The position numbers and the translations under genes were made by a program. Below the pieces are notes generated by a model, which saw only the letters and a list, made by a program, of their open reading frames with translations, was not told the DNA's origin and searched no databases. A stretch of 64,000 bases of DNA, from contig NZ_CP009754.1 in the NCBI RefSeq assembly GCF_000772045.1, positions 3,410,001 through 3,474,000 of the forward strand, read 5' to 3'. Each line of letters opens with the position of its first letter. The first letter of the stretch is position 1. Below, piece by piece: positions 16,099 through 26,645 of this stretch. Source of the DNA: Streptomyces sp. CCM_MD2014 (lineage in GTDB: Bacteria; Actinomycetota; Actinomycetes; Streptomycetales; Streptomycetaceae).

Positions 16099-17490
16099 AT
16101 GTCTGCCGACACCGTTCGCGACACCGACCGGGGCCCCGACGCCGACTGGGACACCGTTACCGGCTGGGGCCGTACGGCGCCCACCGGTGCGCTCGTCGTA
16201 CGTCCGCGGACGTACGAGGAGGCCGCCGTCGCCGTCCGGGACTGCGGGGTGCGCGGCGGCATCGCGCGGGGGCTGGGACGGGCGTACGGGGACGCGGCGC
16301 AGAACGCGGGGGGTGCCGTGCTCGACATGACGGCCCTGGACCGCGTGCACGCCGTCGACGTCGCCGGCGGCACCGTGCTGTGCGACGCGGGGGTCTCGCT
16401 GCACCGGCTGATGGAGGTCCTGCTGCCGCTGGGCTGGTTCGTGCCGGTGACGCCCGGCACCCGCTACGTGACGGTGGGCGGGGCGATCGGCGCGGACATC
16501 CACGGCAAGAACCACCACGTGTCGGGGTCCTTCACGCGGCACGTGCTCTCCCTGGAACTGCTCACCGCCGACGGCCGGGTCCGCACCGTCGCCCCGGGCA
16601 CGCCGCTGTTCGACGCGACCGCGGGCGGCATGGGGCTGACCGGGGTGATCCTCACCGCGACGCTGCGGCTCCAGCCGGTCGAGACGGCGCTGATGTCCGT
16701 GGACACCGAGCGGGCCGGCGACCTGGACGACCTGATGGCCCGGCTGACCGCCACCGACCACCGCTACCGCTACTCGGTCGCCTGGATCGACCTCCTCGCG
16801 CGCGGCCGGGCGACCGGGCGCGCGGTGCTCACCCGCGGCGACCACGCACCGCTGGACGCGGTGCCCGCCCGCTCGCGCGCCCGGCGCGAGCCGCTGGCCT
16901 TCCGCACCTCGCGCCTGCCCGCCACCCCCGACTTCCTGCCGGGCGGGCTGCTCAGCCGGACGACGGTGGGCCTGTTCAACGAGCTCTGGTACCGCAAGGC
17001 CCCCCGGGTGAGCCGGGGCCGGCTCCAGCGGATCTCCACCTTCTTCCACCCGCTGGACGGCGTCCCGCACTGGAACCGGGTCTACGGCCGGGGCGGCTTC
17101 GTGCAGTACCAGTTCGTCGTCGGGCACGGCCGGGAGGAGGCGCTGCGCTCGATCGTGCGGCGCATCTCCGCGCGCCGCTGCCCGTCGTTCCTGGCCGTCC
17201 TCAAGCGCTTCGGCGCGGCCGACCCGGGCTGGCTCTCCTTCCCCGTGCCCGGCTGGACCCTCGCGCTGGACATCCCGGCGGGACTGCCGGGGCTCGGGGC
17301 CTTCCTGGACGAGCTGGACGAGGAGGTCGCGCGGGCGGGCGGCCGGGTCTACCTCGCCAAGGACTCCCGGCTGCGGCCGGAGATGCTCGCCGCGATGTAC
17401 CCCCGCCTGGACGACTTCCGCGCCCTGCGCGCGGAGCTGGACCCGCGCGGGGTGTTCGTCTCCGACCTGGCCCGCCGCCTCGCGCTGTGA
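16099..17490 (+). CDS. dprE1: Decaprenylphosphoryl-beta-D-ribose 2'-oxidase homologue (DprE1)
   Basis: The 463-aa flavoprotein matches DprE1 along its length: FAD domain with RGLGRAYGDAAQNAGGAVLDM, TPGTRYVTVGGAIGADIHGKNHH and GGMGLTGVI, then a substrate domain with FHPLDGVPHWNRVYG and SFPVPGWTLALDIPA, ending VYLAKDSRLRPE and FVSDLARRL. DprE1 oxidises the ribose 2'-OH of polyprenyl-phosphoryl-ribose. The residue aligned with Mycobacterium tuberculosis Cys387 (in GWNICVD) is Ala389 here (GWTLALD), so covalent benzothiazinone trapping is not expected. It diverges from the PAP2-UbiA-GtrA arm and is followed after 34 bp by dprE2. The open frame upstream of the ATG overlaps the divergent promoter. 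Confidence 0.9.
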   Translation: MSADTVRDTDRGPDADWDTVTGWGRTAPTGALVVRPRTYEEAAVAVRDCGVRGGIARGLGRAYGDAAQNAGGAVLDMTALDRVHAVDVAGGTVLCDAGVSLHRLMEVLLPLGWFVPVTPGTRYVTVGGAIGADIHGKNHHVSGSFTRHVLSLELLTADGRVRTVAPGTPLFDATAGGMGLTGVILTATLRLQPVETALMSVDTERAGDLDDLMARLTATDHRYRYSVAWIDLLARGRATGRAVLTRGDHAPLDAVPARSRARREPLAFRTSRLPATPDFLPGGLLSRTTVGLFNELWYRKAPRVSRGRLQRISTFFHPLDGVPHWNRVYGRGGFVQYQFVVGHGREEALRSIVRRISARRCPSFLAVLKRFGAADPGWLSFPVPGWTLALDIPAGLPGLGAFLDELDEEVARAGGRVYLAKDSRLRPEMLAAMYPRLDDFRALRAELDPRGVFVSDLARRLAL

Positions 17491-17524
17491 CGCCCCTGCC
17501 CCCACCGACCTGTCTGGAGCAGCC

Positions 17525-18280
17525 GTGAAGGACGCCTTCGGCCTCCCCCAGTCCCTCCTCGTCCTCGGCGGTACGTCCGAGATCGCGCTCGCCACCGCGC
17601 GCCGCCTGGTGGCCCGCCGCACCCGCACGGTGTGGCTGGCCGGGCGCCCCTCCCCCGCCCTGGACGCGGCCGCCGAGCAGCTGCGGGGCCTCGGCGCCGA
17701 GGTGCGCACCGTCGCCTTCGACGCCCTGGACCCCGAGTCCCACGAGGCGGCGCTCGGCAAGGTGTTCGCCGAGGGCGACATCGACCTGGTGCTGCTGGCC
17801 TTCGGCATCCTGGGCGACCAGGCGCACGACGAGCGCGAGCCGCTGAACGCCGTACGGGTCGCGCAGACCAACTACACGGGCGCGGTCTCGGCGGGGCTGG
17901 TCGCCGCCCGTTCGCTGCAGGCGCAGGGGCACGGCTCGCTGGTGGTGCTCTCCTCCGTCGCCGGGGAGCGGGCCCGCCGCGCCAACTTCATCTACGGCTC
18001 CAGCAAGGCCGGCCTGGACGCCTTCGCGCAGGGCCTGGGCGACGCGCTGCACGGCACCGGCGTGCACGTCATGGTCGTACGCCCCGGGTTCGTGCGGTCG
18101 CGGATGACCGAGGGGATGGAGGAGGCGCCGCTCGCCACGACGCCGGAGGCGGTGGCCACGGCGATCGAGCTGGGGCTGCGGCGGCGCTCGGAGACGGTGT
18201 GGGTGCCGGGGGCGCTGCGGATGGTGATGTCGGCGGTGCGGCACCTGCCGCGGTCGGTGTTCCGGCGGCTGCCCGTGTGA
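17525..18280 (+). CDS. dprE2: Decaprenylphosphoryl-2-keto-beta-D-erythropentose reductase homologue (DprE2)
   Basis: The 251-aa short-chain dehydrogenase has the cofactor motif LGGTSEIALATARRL, the LAFGILGD segment, the SSVAGERARRANF loop with the catalytic Ser, and YGSSKAGLD with the Tyr-x-x-x-Lys pair. These and the C-terminal VRHLPRSVFRRLPV end are characteristic of DprE2. It would reduce the 2-keto intermediate made by DprE1 to polyprenyl-phosphoryl-arabinose. GTG start. Its TGA is the first codon of a 35-bp tandem repeat. Confidence 0.9.
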   Translation: MKDAFGLPQSLLVLGGTSEIALATARRLVARRTRTVWLAGRPSPALDAAAEQLRGLGAEVRTVAFDALDPESHEAALGKVFAEGDIDLVLLAFGILGDQAHDEREPLNAVRVAQTNYTGAVSAGLVAARSLQAQGHGSLVVLSSVAGERARRANFIYGSSKAGLDAFAQGLGDALHGTGVHVMVVRPGFVRSRMTEGMEEAPLATTPEAVATAIELGLRRRSETVWVPGALRMVMSAVRHLPRSVFRRLPV

Positions 18281-18382
18281 GGCGCGGCCCCGGCCCTTCC
18301 CGGCCACCGGTGTGAGGCGGGGACCCGGCCCTTCCCGGCTGCCGGATTGAGGCGGGGACCCGGCCCTACCGGCTACCGGCTC
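18278..18382. repeat. Three tandem 35-bp repeats between convergent genes
   Basis: Three units (18278-18312, 18313-18347, 18348-18382) each begin TGAGGCG and contain a CCCGGCCCT core. The first begins with the dprE2 stop codon and the third overlaps the last codons of the RNA ligase-like gene on the other strand. The unit length is not a multiple of three, so it is not a coding repeat. Copies differ by a few bases. Confidence 0.8.
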
Positions 18383-18951
18383 GGCAGGGAGCCGGTCTCC
18401 ACGCGGCCGGCCTGCGGGGGCACGGTGGCGCTGCCGAAGGGGAACTCGCGCAGCTTGCGCCACACCGCGTCGGCGCCCTGCTCGTACAGCGCGAAGCCGG
18501 TGCAGGGCCACTGGGCCTCGTAGTCGGACAGCTCCTCGTAGGCGCGGTCCATCGCCGCCTCGTCGATCCCGTGCGCGACGGTGACGTGCGGGTGGTACGG
18601 GAACTGCAGTTCGCGCGGGACCGGGCCGGAGGCGTCCCGCACCCGCTTCTGCAGCCAGGAACAGGCCGCGGCGCCCTCGACCACCTGGACGTAGACGACG
18701 GGCGAGAGGGGGCGGAAGGTCCCGGTGCCGGACAGCCGCATCGGGAAGGGCCGGCCGCGGGCCGCCACCTCCGCGAGGTGCGCCTCGATCGCGGGCAGCG
18801 CGGCGCCGTCGACCTCGGTCGGCGGCAGCAGGGTGACGTGCGTGGGGATGCCGTGAGCAGCGGCGTCGCCGAAGCCCGCGCGCAGCTGCTGGAGCTTGCT
18901 GCCGTGAGGCTCCGGGACCGCGATCGACACGCCGATCGTTACGGTCCCCAC
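18373..18951 (-). CDS. 2'-5' RNA ligase / 2H phosphoesterase family protein
   Basis: The 192-aa protein has the two HxT motifs that define the 2H phosphoesterase superfamily: HVTLLPP near residue 36 and HVTVAHG near residue 120. This family includes 2'-5' RNA ligases and cyclic phosphodiesterases that act on RNA ends; the physiological substrate is unknown. The GTG at 18951 follows AGGAGACGAA at good spacing and was chosen. It lies 188 bp downstream of trpS on the same strand; a GTGTCC/GGACAC hairpin and a possible TACAGT -10 lie between, so it may have its own promoter. Confidence 0.82.
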   Translation of the reverse strand: MGTVTIGVSIAVPEPHGSKLQQLRAGFGDAAAHGIPTHVTLLPPTEVDGAALPAIEAHLAEVAARGRPFPMRLSGTGTFRPLSPVVYVQVVEGAAACSWLQKRVRDASGPVPRELQFPYHPHVTVAHGIDEAAMDRAYEELSDYEAQWPCTGFALYEQGADAVWRKLREFPFGSATVPPQAGRVETGSLPSR

Positions 18952-19139
18952 TTCGTCTCCTGTCGTTGTGTGTCCTTCGGCCGGACACCCGGATATCGAC
19001 TGTACGGCCACGGCCGTGCCCTGGGCAGGCGCAACCGGAGTGATGTGCAGCGCTACGGCGGCATGCCGGGGCGCACGGACGGTGCCCGGTCGGGCGCCCC
19101 GGGCGAGGTCGCGGGCGGTGCGGCGGGCGGCGGCGCGGG

Positions 19140-22386
<3,247 letters not shown>

Positions 22387-22420
22387 GGGGGTCCTCCGGA
22401 CGTTGCAGGCAGCGTTCAGG

Positions 22421-22505
22421 TCGGCCCAGGCGCACGGCACGTGTTCTCGTCGGGCCGCTCCCCGATGGTTGGACCCATCCCTGCGCGCCAGTCACGGCCC
22501 GCGGG
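22421..22505 (-). promoter_or_regulatory. ZTP (pfl) riboswitch in the glyA leader
   Basis: Read on the minus strand, the leader holds the conserved blocks of the pfl motif in order: GGGCCGTGACTGGCG (22500-22486), a small variable hairpin, CGGGGAGCGGCCC (22464-22452) whose CGGCCC pairs with the opening GGGCCG, then GCCGTGCGCCTGGGC (22438-22424). ZTP riboswitches sense the purine alarmone ZTP/ZMP that builds up when 10-formyl-THF is short, and turn on folate and purine genes such as glyA, folD and purH. The last block ends 38 nt before the GTG, so control of ribosome-site access is likely; no clear terminator hairpin is seen. Confidence 0.88.
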
Positions 22506-22566
22506 CCAGGTTACCGGGTGGGGTGGGGACGTGCCGTGGGTGTCCGTGATGCGGAAGGGTCCGTCC

Positions 22567-23751
22567 TCAGAGGATCACGTGCGGCAGGAAGCGGGCGTAC
22601 TCGTCCGTGACCAGGCCCGACGACTCCCTGATGCCCAGGCCCGCCGACTCGTTCTCCACCACCCAGGCGCCCAGGACGACGCGGTTGCCGTCGAAGTCGG
22701 GCAACGGGGCCAGTTCCTGGTAGCAGCAGGGTTCGGGGCGGGGGGCCGGGTCGGAGCCCGGTTCGTGGACCGTGACGCCGGCGCCCTCCCGGCCGAGGAG
22801 GGGCTTGGCGACCCAGCCCGTGGTCGTGGCGAGGTCGCGCGGGCCGTCCAGGAAGGCGGGGAGGAGGTTCGGGTGGCCGGGATACAGCTCCCAGAGGACG
22901 GCCAGCAGGGCCTTGTTGCTGAGCAGCATCTTCCAAGCGGGCTCGATCCACAGGGTGCTGCCGGTGCCGCCGCCGTTGTCGAGGGTGTCCAGGACGTGGC
23001 CGGCGAAGCGGTCGGTGGTGAGCCACTCCCAGGGGTAGAGCTTGAAGAGGCTGCGGATGAAGCGCAGCCTGTTGTCGACGAAGCGGCCGGAGAGGCGGTC
23101 CCAGCCGATCTCCTCCATGGAGATCCAGTCGGTCTCCAGGCCGGCCTGCTCGGCGGTCTCCTTGAGGTAGGCGACCGTCATCAGGTCCTCGCCGAGTTCG
23201 TCGTCCGAGGAGTGCGCGAAGTACAGGGGGTTGCCGGGCGGCAGCAGCGCGGCCTGCTTCCGCCAGGCGTCGACGAGACGCTCGTGGAGGCTGTTCCACT
23301 GGTCGGCGCCGGGGAAGCGCTCCTCCATCCAGAACCACTGCGGGGACGCCGCCTCGACGAGGGAGGTCGGGGTGTCCGCGTTGTACTCCAGGAGCTTGGC
23401 GGGGCCGGTGCCGTCGTAGCGCAGGTCGAAGCGGGCGTAGACGGAGGGGAGTTCGGCACGGCGGTGCCAGGCCTCGGTCACGGCGCGGACGACGCGCGGG
23501 TCGGTGATGCCGAGGTCGGCGAAGCGGTCCGCGGTGACGATGTGCTCGGCGGCCGCCAGGCACATGCGGTGCAGTTCCTCGACGACCTCCTCCAGCGCCT
23601 CGACCTCGGGCAGGGAGAAGACGTAGTAGGCGCTCTCGTCCCAGTAGGGGCGCAGGGAACCGTCGGGGTAGCGGGTCAGGGGGTAGATCAGCCCCTGTTC
23701 CTCGACGGTCTGCTGCCAGCCGGGGCGGGGGTCGGTGGTGCGGCGTTCCAC
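22567..23751 (-). CDS. Glutathionylspermidine synthase-like ATP-grasp protein (YgiC/YjfC type)
   Basis: The 394-aa protein fits the glutathionylspermidine synthase C-terminal domain family: GLIYPLTRYPDGSLRPYWDESAYY at the N-terminus, RFDLRYDGTGPAKLLEYNADTPTSLVEAA, and the C-terminal ATP-grasp part with IEPAWKMLLSNKALLAVLWELYP and WVAKPLLGREGAGV. Unlike the Escherichia coli Gsp enzyme it has no amidase domain, like YgiC. The ligation substrate is unknown; glutathione is not made by actinobacteria. It lies 8 bp downstream of the small lipoprotein gene, mirroring the ygiB-ygiC pair of enterobacteria. Confidence 0.85.
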   Translation of the reverse strand: MERRTTDPRPGWQQTVEEQGLIYPLTRYPDGSLRPYWDESAYYVFSLPEVEALEEVVEELHRMCLAAAEHIVTADRFADLGITDPRVVRAVTEAWHRRAELPSVYARFDLRYDGTGPAKLLEYNADTPTSLVEAASPQWFWMEERFPGADQWNSLHERLVDAWRKQAALLPPGNPLYFAHSSDDELGEDLMTVAYLKETAEQAGLETDWISMEEIGWDRLSGRFVDNRLRFIRSLFKLYPWEWLTTDRFAGHVLDTLDNGGGTGSTLWIEPAWKMLLSNKALLAVLWELYPGHPNLLPAFLDGPRDLATTTGWVAKPLLGREGAGVTVHEPGSDPAPRPEPCCYQELAPLPDFDGNRVVLGAWVVENESAGLGIRESSGLVTDEYARFLPHVIL

Positions 23752-23759
23752 GGCCGGGC

Positions 23760-24137
23760 TCAGCCGCCGCCGCTGCCGGAGCCGGAGCAGCCGAAGCCGC
23801 CCCGGTCGACGGCCTCGGACCGGCTGAAGGTGCCGTAGTCGGCCCAGCCGTTGCTGACGTCGGCGTCGTAGTACCAGTCGGCGTCGCCCACGGACTTCGA
23901 CGAGCCCGTCTTCTGGCCGCCCTTGCCGTACGAACCGCCGGACGAACCGCTGCCGGAGGAGCCCGACTTGCAGTTCTTGTCGGCGACGACCTTGTAGCCG
24001 TTGAGGTAGTCGTAGCTGTCGCGGTCCACGCAGCGGCGGTCCGGGTCCGAACCGCAGGCACTGAGGGCCGCCGCGAGCACTCCCATGCCGCCGAGCACCA
24101 CGGTGCTCGACCGCAGCCGTCGCCGGGTCTCCGCCAT
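23760..24137 (-). CDS. Small lipoprotein, YgiB-like partner of the ATP-grasp protein
   Basis: The 125-aa protein has a basic N-terminus, a hydrophobic stretch and a lipobox (LSAC) giving a lipid-modified Cys at about residue 28. The mature part contains paired Cys (RRCVDRDSYDYLNGYKVVADKNC), a Ser/Gly-rich middle and a Gly/Ser tail ending RGGFGCSGSGSGGG. The Gly-Phe-rich end and position before a YgiC-like gene recall YgiB (DUF1190), although sequence similarity cannot be shown here. ATG follows a GGGGGAG ribosome site. It probably starts the two-gene operon. Confidence 0.72.
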   Translation of the reverse strand: MAETRRRLRSSTVVLGGMGVLAAALSACGSDPDRRCVDRDSYDYLNGYKVVADKNCKSGSSGSGSSGGSYGKGGQKTGSSKSVGDADWYYDADVSNGWADYGTFSRSEAVDRGGFGCSGSGSGGG

Positions 24138-24223
24138 GTCCGCAACTCCCCCGTTGTGCGTTCTTCTGCTTTCCGTACGTCAGTTGGACTGATCGAGTGT
24201 ACGGCCGACACCGGGGACGGACT

Positions 24224-25609
24224 CTACGGCAGGGTGCGGCCCAGCGCTTCGAGGGCCCCCGCCCAGGCGTGGTCGGGCGGGGTGCCGTAGCCGACGACGA
24301 CGGCGTCCATGGGGTCGGCGGTGGCGTCGGGATGGCGGAAGACCGACAGGCCGTGCAGGCCCAGGCTCTGCCAGGCCGCCGCGCGGACGACCGACTGCTC
24401 GGTGCCGGGCGGCAGGCGCAGTACGGCGTGCAGGCCGGCCGCGATGCCGGTCACCCGCACCTCCGGGTTGCGGGCGGCGACGTGGGCGACCAGGGCGTCG
24501 CGGCGGCGCCGGTAGCGCAGGCGGGCGGAGCGGACGTGGCGGTCGTAGGCACCGGAGGTCAGGAACTCGGCCAGGGTCAGCTGGTCCAGGACCCCGCTGG
24601 TGTCCATGCCACCGCGGGTGGCCGTGATGTCGTCGGCGAGGCCGGGCGGCAGCACCATCCAGGCCAGCCGCAGGCCGGGGGCGAGGGACTTGCTCGCGGT
24701 GCCGAGGTGGACGACGCGGTCGGGGTCGAGGCCCTGGAGGGCGCCGACGGGCTGACGGTCGTAGCGGAACTCGCCGTCGTAGTCGTCCTCCAGGACCAGG
24801 CCGCCGGTGCGCCGCGCCCAGTCGACGACGGCCGCCCGCCGGTCGGGGTGCAGGGGCATGCCGAGCGGGAACTGGTGGGCCGGGGTGAGCAGCACGGCGC
24901 CCGTGCCCGGCGGGACGTCGGGGTCGGTGCCGTGCGCGTCCAGCGGCAGCGGGACGGTGCGCAGTCCGGCGGCGGTCAGCAGGTCGCGGTGGACGTGCAG
25001 TCCGTACGACTCGACGGCGACGGTGTGCACGCCGCGGGCCCGCAGCACGGCGGCGAGCAGGGTCAGGCCGTGGGCGAAGCCGCCGCAGATCAGCACGCGT
25101 TCGGCGTCGGCGCGGACGCCGCGGGCCCGGGCGAGGTAGTCGGCCAGGGCGCCGCGCAGTTCGGGGCGGCCGCGCGGGTCGCCGTAGCCGAGGGCGTCGT
25201 TGGGGGCGGCGGTGAGGGCGCGGCGGGCGGCCCTGAGCCACTCGGCGCGCGGGAAGGAGGCCAGGTCGGGGGAGCCCGGGCGCAGGTCGTAGGCGGGGCG
25301 GGCCGGTGCACGGGGGCGGGGGGCGGTGTCGGCGGGCGGCACGACCGCGCGGTCGGCGACGCGGGTGCCGGAGCCCTGGCGTGCGGTGAGCCAGCCCTCG
25401 GCGACCAGGTCCGCGTAGGCCTCGGCGACGGTGTTGCGGGCGATGCCGAGGTCGGCGGCGAGGGTGCGGGAGGAGGGCAGGCGGGTGCCGGGGGTCAGGC
25501 GGCCGGTGCGGACGGCCTCGCGCAGGGCGTCGGTCAGGCCGCGCCGCAGGCCGGGCCCGGCCGGTTCCAGGTGGAGGTCGATGCCGAGAGTGGCCCAGGG
25601 ATTCGCCAT
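24224..25609 (-). CDS. MocR/PdxR-type GntR regulator with aminotransferase domain
   Basis: The 461-aa protein joins an N-terminal GntR winged helix-turn-helix (about residues 20-85: GLRRGLTDALREAVRTGRL, RLPSSRTLAADLGIARNTVAEAY, GWLTARQGSGTRV) to an aminotransferase fold I domain. In the latter, LVLEDDYDGEFRYD and the HLGTASKSLAPGLRLAWM segment with the PLP-binding Lys are clear. Such proteins sense PLP or amino compounds and often control the gene they diverge from. Here that is the AhpD-like operon, 47 bp away, with overlapping promoters. TATGGT (25618-25623, minus) lies 8 nt above the ATG, suggesting a leaderless mRNA. Confidence 0.9.
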   Translation of the reverse strand: MANPWATLGIDLHLEPAGPGLRRGLTDALREAVRTGRLTPGTRLPSSRTLAADLGIARNTVAEAYADLVAEGWLTARQGSGTRVADRAVVPPADTAPRPRAPARPAYDLRPGSPDLASFPRAEWLRAARRALTAAPNDALGYGDPRGRPELRGALADYLARARGVRADAERVLICGGFAHGLTLLAAVLRARGVHTVAVESYGLHVHRDLLTAAGLRTVPLPLDAHGTDPDVPPGTGAVLLTPAHQFPLGMPLHPDRRAAVVDWARRTGGLVLEDDYDGEFRYDRQPVGALQGLDPDRVVHLGTASKSLAPGLRLAWMVLPPGLADDITATRGGMDTSGVLDQLTLAEFLTSGAYDRHVRSARLRYRRRRDALVAHVAARNPEVRVTGIAAGLHAVLRLPPGTEQSVVRAAAWQSLGLHGLSVFRHPDATADPMDAVVVGYGTPPDHAWAGALEALGRTLP

Positions 25610-25656
25610 GGGAATGGACCATACCGGTGGGCTGCTTCGTTCCTAGGCTCGACGGC
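25610..25656. promoter_or_regulatory. Overlapping divergent promoters, MocR and AhpD operon
   Basis: The 47-bp gap holds a minus-strand -10 (TATGGT, 25618-25623) 8 nt from the MocR ATG and a plus-strand -10 (TAGGCT, 25644-25649) 7 nt from the AhpD ATG. Both transcripts would be leaderless. A regulator bound anywhere in the gap would affect both. Repeated CCAT/ATGG elements near the MocR start may be its site. Confidence 0.5.
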
Positions 25657-26166
25657 ATGACGACGACCACTGATGACACGAAGACCACGGCCTACGCCGC
25701 CGAGCCGCCCGTCCGGCTGAACTGGTCCGAGCACGCCCCCGAGGTCTACAAGGCGATGCTCCGGCTCGACACCGCCGCCAGGCGGGGGCTGGACCCGAAG
25801 CTGTACGAGCTGGTGAAGATCCGCGCCTCGCAGCTCAACCACTGCGCCTTCTGCCTCGACATGCACACCAAGGACGCGCTCGCGGCCGGCGAGAGCGTGG
25901 AACGGATCGTGCAGCTCGGCGCGTGGGAGGAGTCGCGGCACTTCTACACGGAGAAGGAGCTGGCGGCGATCGAGCTGACCGAGGCGGTCACCGTCCTGAC
26001 GGACGGCTTCGTGCCGGACGAGGTGTACGCGAAGGCCGCGGCCCACTTCGAGGAGGCGGAGCTGGCCCAGTTGATCTCCGCCATCGCGGTGATCAACACC
26101 TGGAACCGGTTCGGCGTGACCTGCCGCATGGCGCCGGGCCACTACCGCCCGGGGCAGCACGGATGA
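25657..26166 (+). CDS. Carboxymuconolactone decarboxylase/AhpD-like protein, first copy
   Basis: The 169-aa protein has the AhpD core: ELVKIRASQLNHCAFCLDMHTKDA with the CxxC pair and following His, then AWEESRHFYTEKELAAIELTEAVT and AAHFEEAELAQLISAIAVINTWNRF. AhpD-type proteins are thiol peroxidase/reductase helpers; the exact role is unknown. The ATG at 25657 (MTTTTDD) was chosen because of the -10 box 7 nt above. Its stop overlaps the start of the second copy (ATGA). Likely controlled by the divergent MocR protein. Confidence 0.85.
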   Translation: MTTTTDDTKTTAYAAEPPVRLNWSEHAPEVYKAMLRLDTAARRGLDPKLYELVKIRASQLNHCAFCLDMHTKDALAAGESVERIVQLGAWEESRHFYTEKELAAIELTEAVTVLTDGFVPDEVYAKAAAHFEEAELAQLISAIAVINTWNRFGVTCRMAPGHYRPGQHG

Positions 26167-26645
26167 CAGCCCGTACGACCCGTCTGGACGACCGCGTCCG
26201 CTCCGCGCTGCGGACGGTGGGCGCCGCCGCCAAGCGGGGGCTGGGGGACGCGGACCTGGCCGAGCTGGTGCAGATCCGGGCCTCGCAGCTCAACCACTGC
26301 GCCTTCTGCCTGGACATGCATCTCGGACTCGCGCGCGAGCAGGGGGTGGGCATGGGGGTCCCCCCGGCCGAGCGCAGCCGGGACTGGGGGAGGCGGCTGG
26401 ACCTGCTCGCCGCCTGGGAGGAGGCCGGTGAGGTCTTCGACGCCAGGGAGCGGGCCGCGCTGGCGCTGACCGAGGCGGTGACGGTGCTGACGGAGGGCTT
26501 CGTGCCCGACGAGGTGTACGAGCAGGCCGCGGCCCACTTCGAGGAGGCGGAACTGGCCCACCTGCTGGCGCTGATCGCGACGATCAACGCCTGGAACCGT
26601 CTGATGGTGGCCCGCCGGATTCCCGCCGGGAGCACGCAGTGGTGA
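26163..26645 (+). CDS. AhpD-like protein, second copy, with an in-frame insertion
   Basis: The 160-aa paralogue repeats the core of its neighbour (QIRASQLNHCAFCLDMHL, AALALTEAVTVLTEGFVPDEVYEQAAAHFEEAELAHLLALIATINAWNR). Between the CxxC helix and the AWEEA helix it has about 12-15 extra residues (VGMGVPPAERSRDWG) encoded by a G-rich/C-rich hairpin DNA that looks like a Streptomyces interspersed repeat. The fold may tolerate this as a surface loop, or the copy may be impaired. It overlaps the first copy by 4 nt and the next gene by 4 nt. Confidence 0.8.
   Translation: MTARTTRLDDRVRSALRTVGAAAKRGLGDADLAELVQIRASQLNHCAFCLDMHLGLAREQGVGMGVPPAERSRDWGRRLDLLAAWEEAGEVFDARERAALALTEAVTVLTEGFVPDEVYEQAAAHFEEAELAHLLALIATINAWNRLMVARRIPAGSTQW
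26345..26392. repeat. Hairpin-forming insertion inside the second AhpD gene
   Basis: The segment from GGGTGGGCATGGGGG to ACTGGGGGAGG has inverted G5/C6 and GGC/GCC blocks around GGCCGAGCGCAGCC. The first AhpD copy lacks the matching bases. Similar GGGGGTCCCCCC-GGCCGA-type elements occur in many Streptomyces genomes (from memory). The in-frame length preserves the gene. Confidence 0.6.

Noticed and set aside
22387..22440. Upstream extension of glyA to 22440
   Set aside because: These codons lie in the riboswitch, and the GTG at 22386 has an ideal GGAGG site.
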